Shown here piece after piece: positions 50,387 to 51,596 of a DNA stretch of 51,596 nt. The notes under the pieces are model-generated. The model saw only the letters and a program-made list of their open reading frames with translations. It was not told where the DNA came from and ran no database searches. The number at the start of each line of letters is the position of its first letter. The first letter of the stretch is position 1. The stretch comes from Clostridia bacterium (GTDB taxonomy: Bacteria; Bacillota; Clostridia; Oscillospirales; CAG-382), in NCBI GenBank assembly GCA_017563195.1, contig JAFXDO010000019.1:1-51596 (forward strand), read 5' to 3'. The position numbers and the translations under genes are program-made.

Positions 50387-51343
50387 TCAATTTCCGTATT
50401 GGTAGTAATCGTACCATTTTGAGGTTATCTCGTATTCAGCCTCCACCTTTTCCATGTATTTCTTATACGTTTTTTCGACGTCAGCTTCACTGTAACCGCC
50501 CGCGATCTCTACGAAATCGGTTATTTTTGCGGCTGCGTCACGATGGAATATCGCGATCTGCTTATAATCAACGTACATGATCACGTACTGCACGTCTGAC
50601 GGATCGCCGAGATGAAGCGAAACTATTCTGCCGTCGTCAAGCTTATGCTCGCTTTTTCTGCCGTAATTCAACGACAAAAGGTTCATTTCGCCGTCATAAG
50701 TCGCATACGTGTAATAATCGTATCCGTCTTCGGAATTTTCGGTAGGATAGCGTTTTTCGATATGGTTGACCTTGCCGTCTAAATAATGGGTAGTCGTCTG
50801 CGTATCGCCGTAAGTCAAAATCGTGCGGATAAGAGCCCCTTTTTTGGTGAGATATTCCTCCGCAGACTTGCCGTTTCGGAATACTCTGCAGGACGTAAAC
50901 TCGCCGATATACGAGGTAGACACAGCTTCAACCTCAACGCCGTCGACGTAGGTACGATGACTGCTTCCCGTTCGTTTGCCGGTTTCATCGAAGCGCTCGG
51001 AGCTCGAATACAAAAGCTTGTCATCCTTCTTTACGCTAACGGTAATCGAGCTTAAAGTCTCCCATGATGTGTCATAATAGCTCTTTAACGTTTCAACCAG
51101 ATATCCGTCGGGGCTTTTGCGGAACTCATAGTGCGACAGCTCGCCGGTGCTGTACCATATCTCGGTGGGCTTTGCTTCCTTCATATCGGTCTCCGAGGCG
51201 TCTGTCGAATCTGTTTCGGCTGAGGAGGCTCCGAAAACCTCCGATGCTCCCTCGGAAGTAATTTGCTCGTTTGACGGCGTTCCGTTTGAGCAGGAGCAGA
51301 GCAGAAGCAAAAGCGCTAATAATACGAACAAATACCTTTTCAT
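50387..51343 (-). CDS. Predicted lipoprotein of unknown function
   Basis: A 318-residue lipoprotein: MKRYLFVLLALLLLL, then lipobox LLCSC with the lipidated Cys near residue 18, then a Ser/Glu/Thr-rich linker. The mature part has repeating beta-strand units with Y/T-x-D-G-x-x-x patterns (YSTGELSHYEF, YVDGVEVEA, YLDGKVNHIEKRY), reminiscent of MORN-like or toxin-antitoxin-antidote YwqK-like repeats. ATG 51343 with GGGAGGAAA is chosen over an earlier in-frame codon. Outside the operons on either side. Confidence 0.75.
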   Translation of the reverse strand: MKRYLFVLLALLLLLCSCSNGTPSNEQITSEGASEVFGASSAETDSTDASETDMKEAKPTEIWYSTGELSHYEFRKSPDGYLVETLKSYYDTSWETLSSITVSVKKDDKLLYSSSERFDETGKRTGSSHRTYVDGVEVEAVSTSYIGEFTSCRVFRNGKSAEEYLTKKGALIRTILTYGDTQTTTHYLDGKVNHIEKRYPTENSEDGYDYYTYATYDGEMNLLSLNYGRKSEHKLDDGRIVSLHLGDPSDVQYVIMYVDYKQIAIFHRDAAAKITDFVEIAGGYSEADVEKTYKKYMEKVEAEYEITSKWYDYYQYGN

Positions 51344-51454
51344 TATATTTCCTCCCTGCATTTTTGGGTTACATCATATAAGACGAAGGAAATATCGATT
51401 TTGTCACATTTTTTGATTCTTTCTGCCGGCAAAATCAAAGTACGACGTGTCTTA

Positions 51455-51483
51455 TTGACAAAAGGTTATGTTTGTGTTATTGT
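51455..51483 (+). promoter_or_regulatory. Possible promoter of the last, partial gene
   Basis: TTGACA (51455-51460), 17 bases, TATTGT (51478-51483). A better -10 (TATAAT, 51494-51499) lies downstream, but its start point would fall within the ribosome site, so the first pairing is preferred. Confidence 0.5.
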
Positions 51484-51514
51484 GATAGCATAGTATAATA
51501 GGAGAGCGTTGAAG

Positions 51515-51596
51515 ATGAAAAAGCTTTTCGTTGCAATTCTAATATTGAGCTTTATCGTTACAGCCTTTAGCGGATGCAGCTCCGGATCGGATTACA
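51515..51596 (+). CDS. Start of a lipoprotein gene (truncated by window end)
   Basis: 27 codons only: a lysine-rich start, hydrophobic core and lipobox FSGC followed by SSGSD, so a signal peptide of a lipoprotein. GGAGAG lies before ATG 51515. Nothing can be said about the mature protein. Confidence 0.75.
   Translation, partial: MKKLFVAILILSFIVTAFSGCSSGSDY

Overview
The window looks like a chromosomal segment of an uncultured, gut-type member of the Clostridia (Bacillota). Support: the sepF-ylmG-divIVA-ileS division neighbourhood of Gram-positive bacteria, GGAGG ribosome-binding sites, near-consensus sigma-A promoters, a type II pantothenate kinase, the holB-ricT pair, a DUF1667-type glycerol-3-phosphate oxidoreductase set and a dockerin-bearing surface protease. 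No rRNA, tRNA, CRISPR array, phage gene or transposase was seen.

Layout. 1-12.4 kb (minus strand): a long co-directional block that starts from a consensus promoter with an orphan solute-binding lipoprotein, then uppP, ftsK, a small lipoprotein, a zinc-ribbon membrane protein, miaA, a HlyD-like protein, a yggS homologue, sepF, ylmG, divIVA and the 5' part of ileS. This is a division and envelope operon. 12.5-21.5 kb (plus): a degenerate LytR-CpsA-Psr-like protein, an O-acetylhomoserine sulfhydrylase, a 2[4Fe-4S] ferredoxin, a TrmN6-like methyltransferase and a giant membrane-anchored S8 protease containing a dockerin. 21.6-24.0 kb: a self-contained cassette between two bidirectional terminators, with an XRE-type repressor divergent from a zinc-ribbon/TPR/coiled-coil protein and a 30-bp dyad operator between them.

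24.0-37.1 kb (minus) holds the most unusual content: a four-gene operon with its own strong promoter. In transcription order it encodes (1) a secreted, C-terminally anchored von Willebrand A protein with a cytoplasmic tail, (2) a 1199-residue tubulin/FtsZ-superfamily protein of the Tubulin_2 type, (3) a two-helix membrane protein of no recognised family, and (4) a 1569-residue membrane protein that joins N-terminal membrane helices, a segment that reads as a catalytically dead SF2 helicase, a basic amphipathic linker, an acidic disordered stretch and a C-terminal treble-clef plus HExxH metallopeptidase resembling the LIM-DA1 module of eukaryotic DA1 proteins. Tubulin-like plus vWA pairs have been proposed to form membrane-remodelling systems. 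The pseudo-helicase/DA1-like partner is, as far as I know, not described for them.

37.2-39.6 kb (minus): holB and ricT. 39.6-40.9 kb (plus): pantothenate kinase and a small HTH protein. 40.9-41.8 kb (minus): three small proteins of a conserved clostridial type. 41.8-45.5 kb (plus): a small membrane protein, then a glycerol-3-phosphate dehydrogenase-like three-gene operon. 45.6-50.3 kb (plus): a CotH kinase protein with four lamin-tail-like domains, a VTC-domain protein and a DUF4956 membrane protein. 50.4-51.6 kb: one lipoprotein (minus) and the beginning of another (plus). No gap without a gene exceeds about 200 bases. All functions are read from sequence motifs; nothing was searched against a database.
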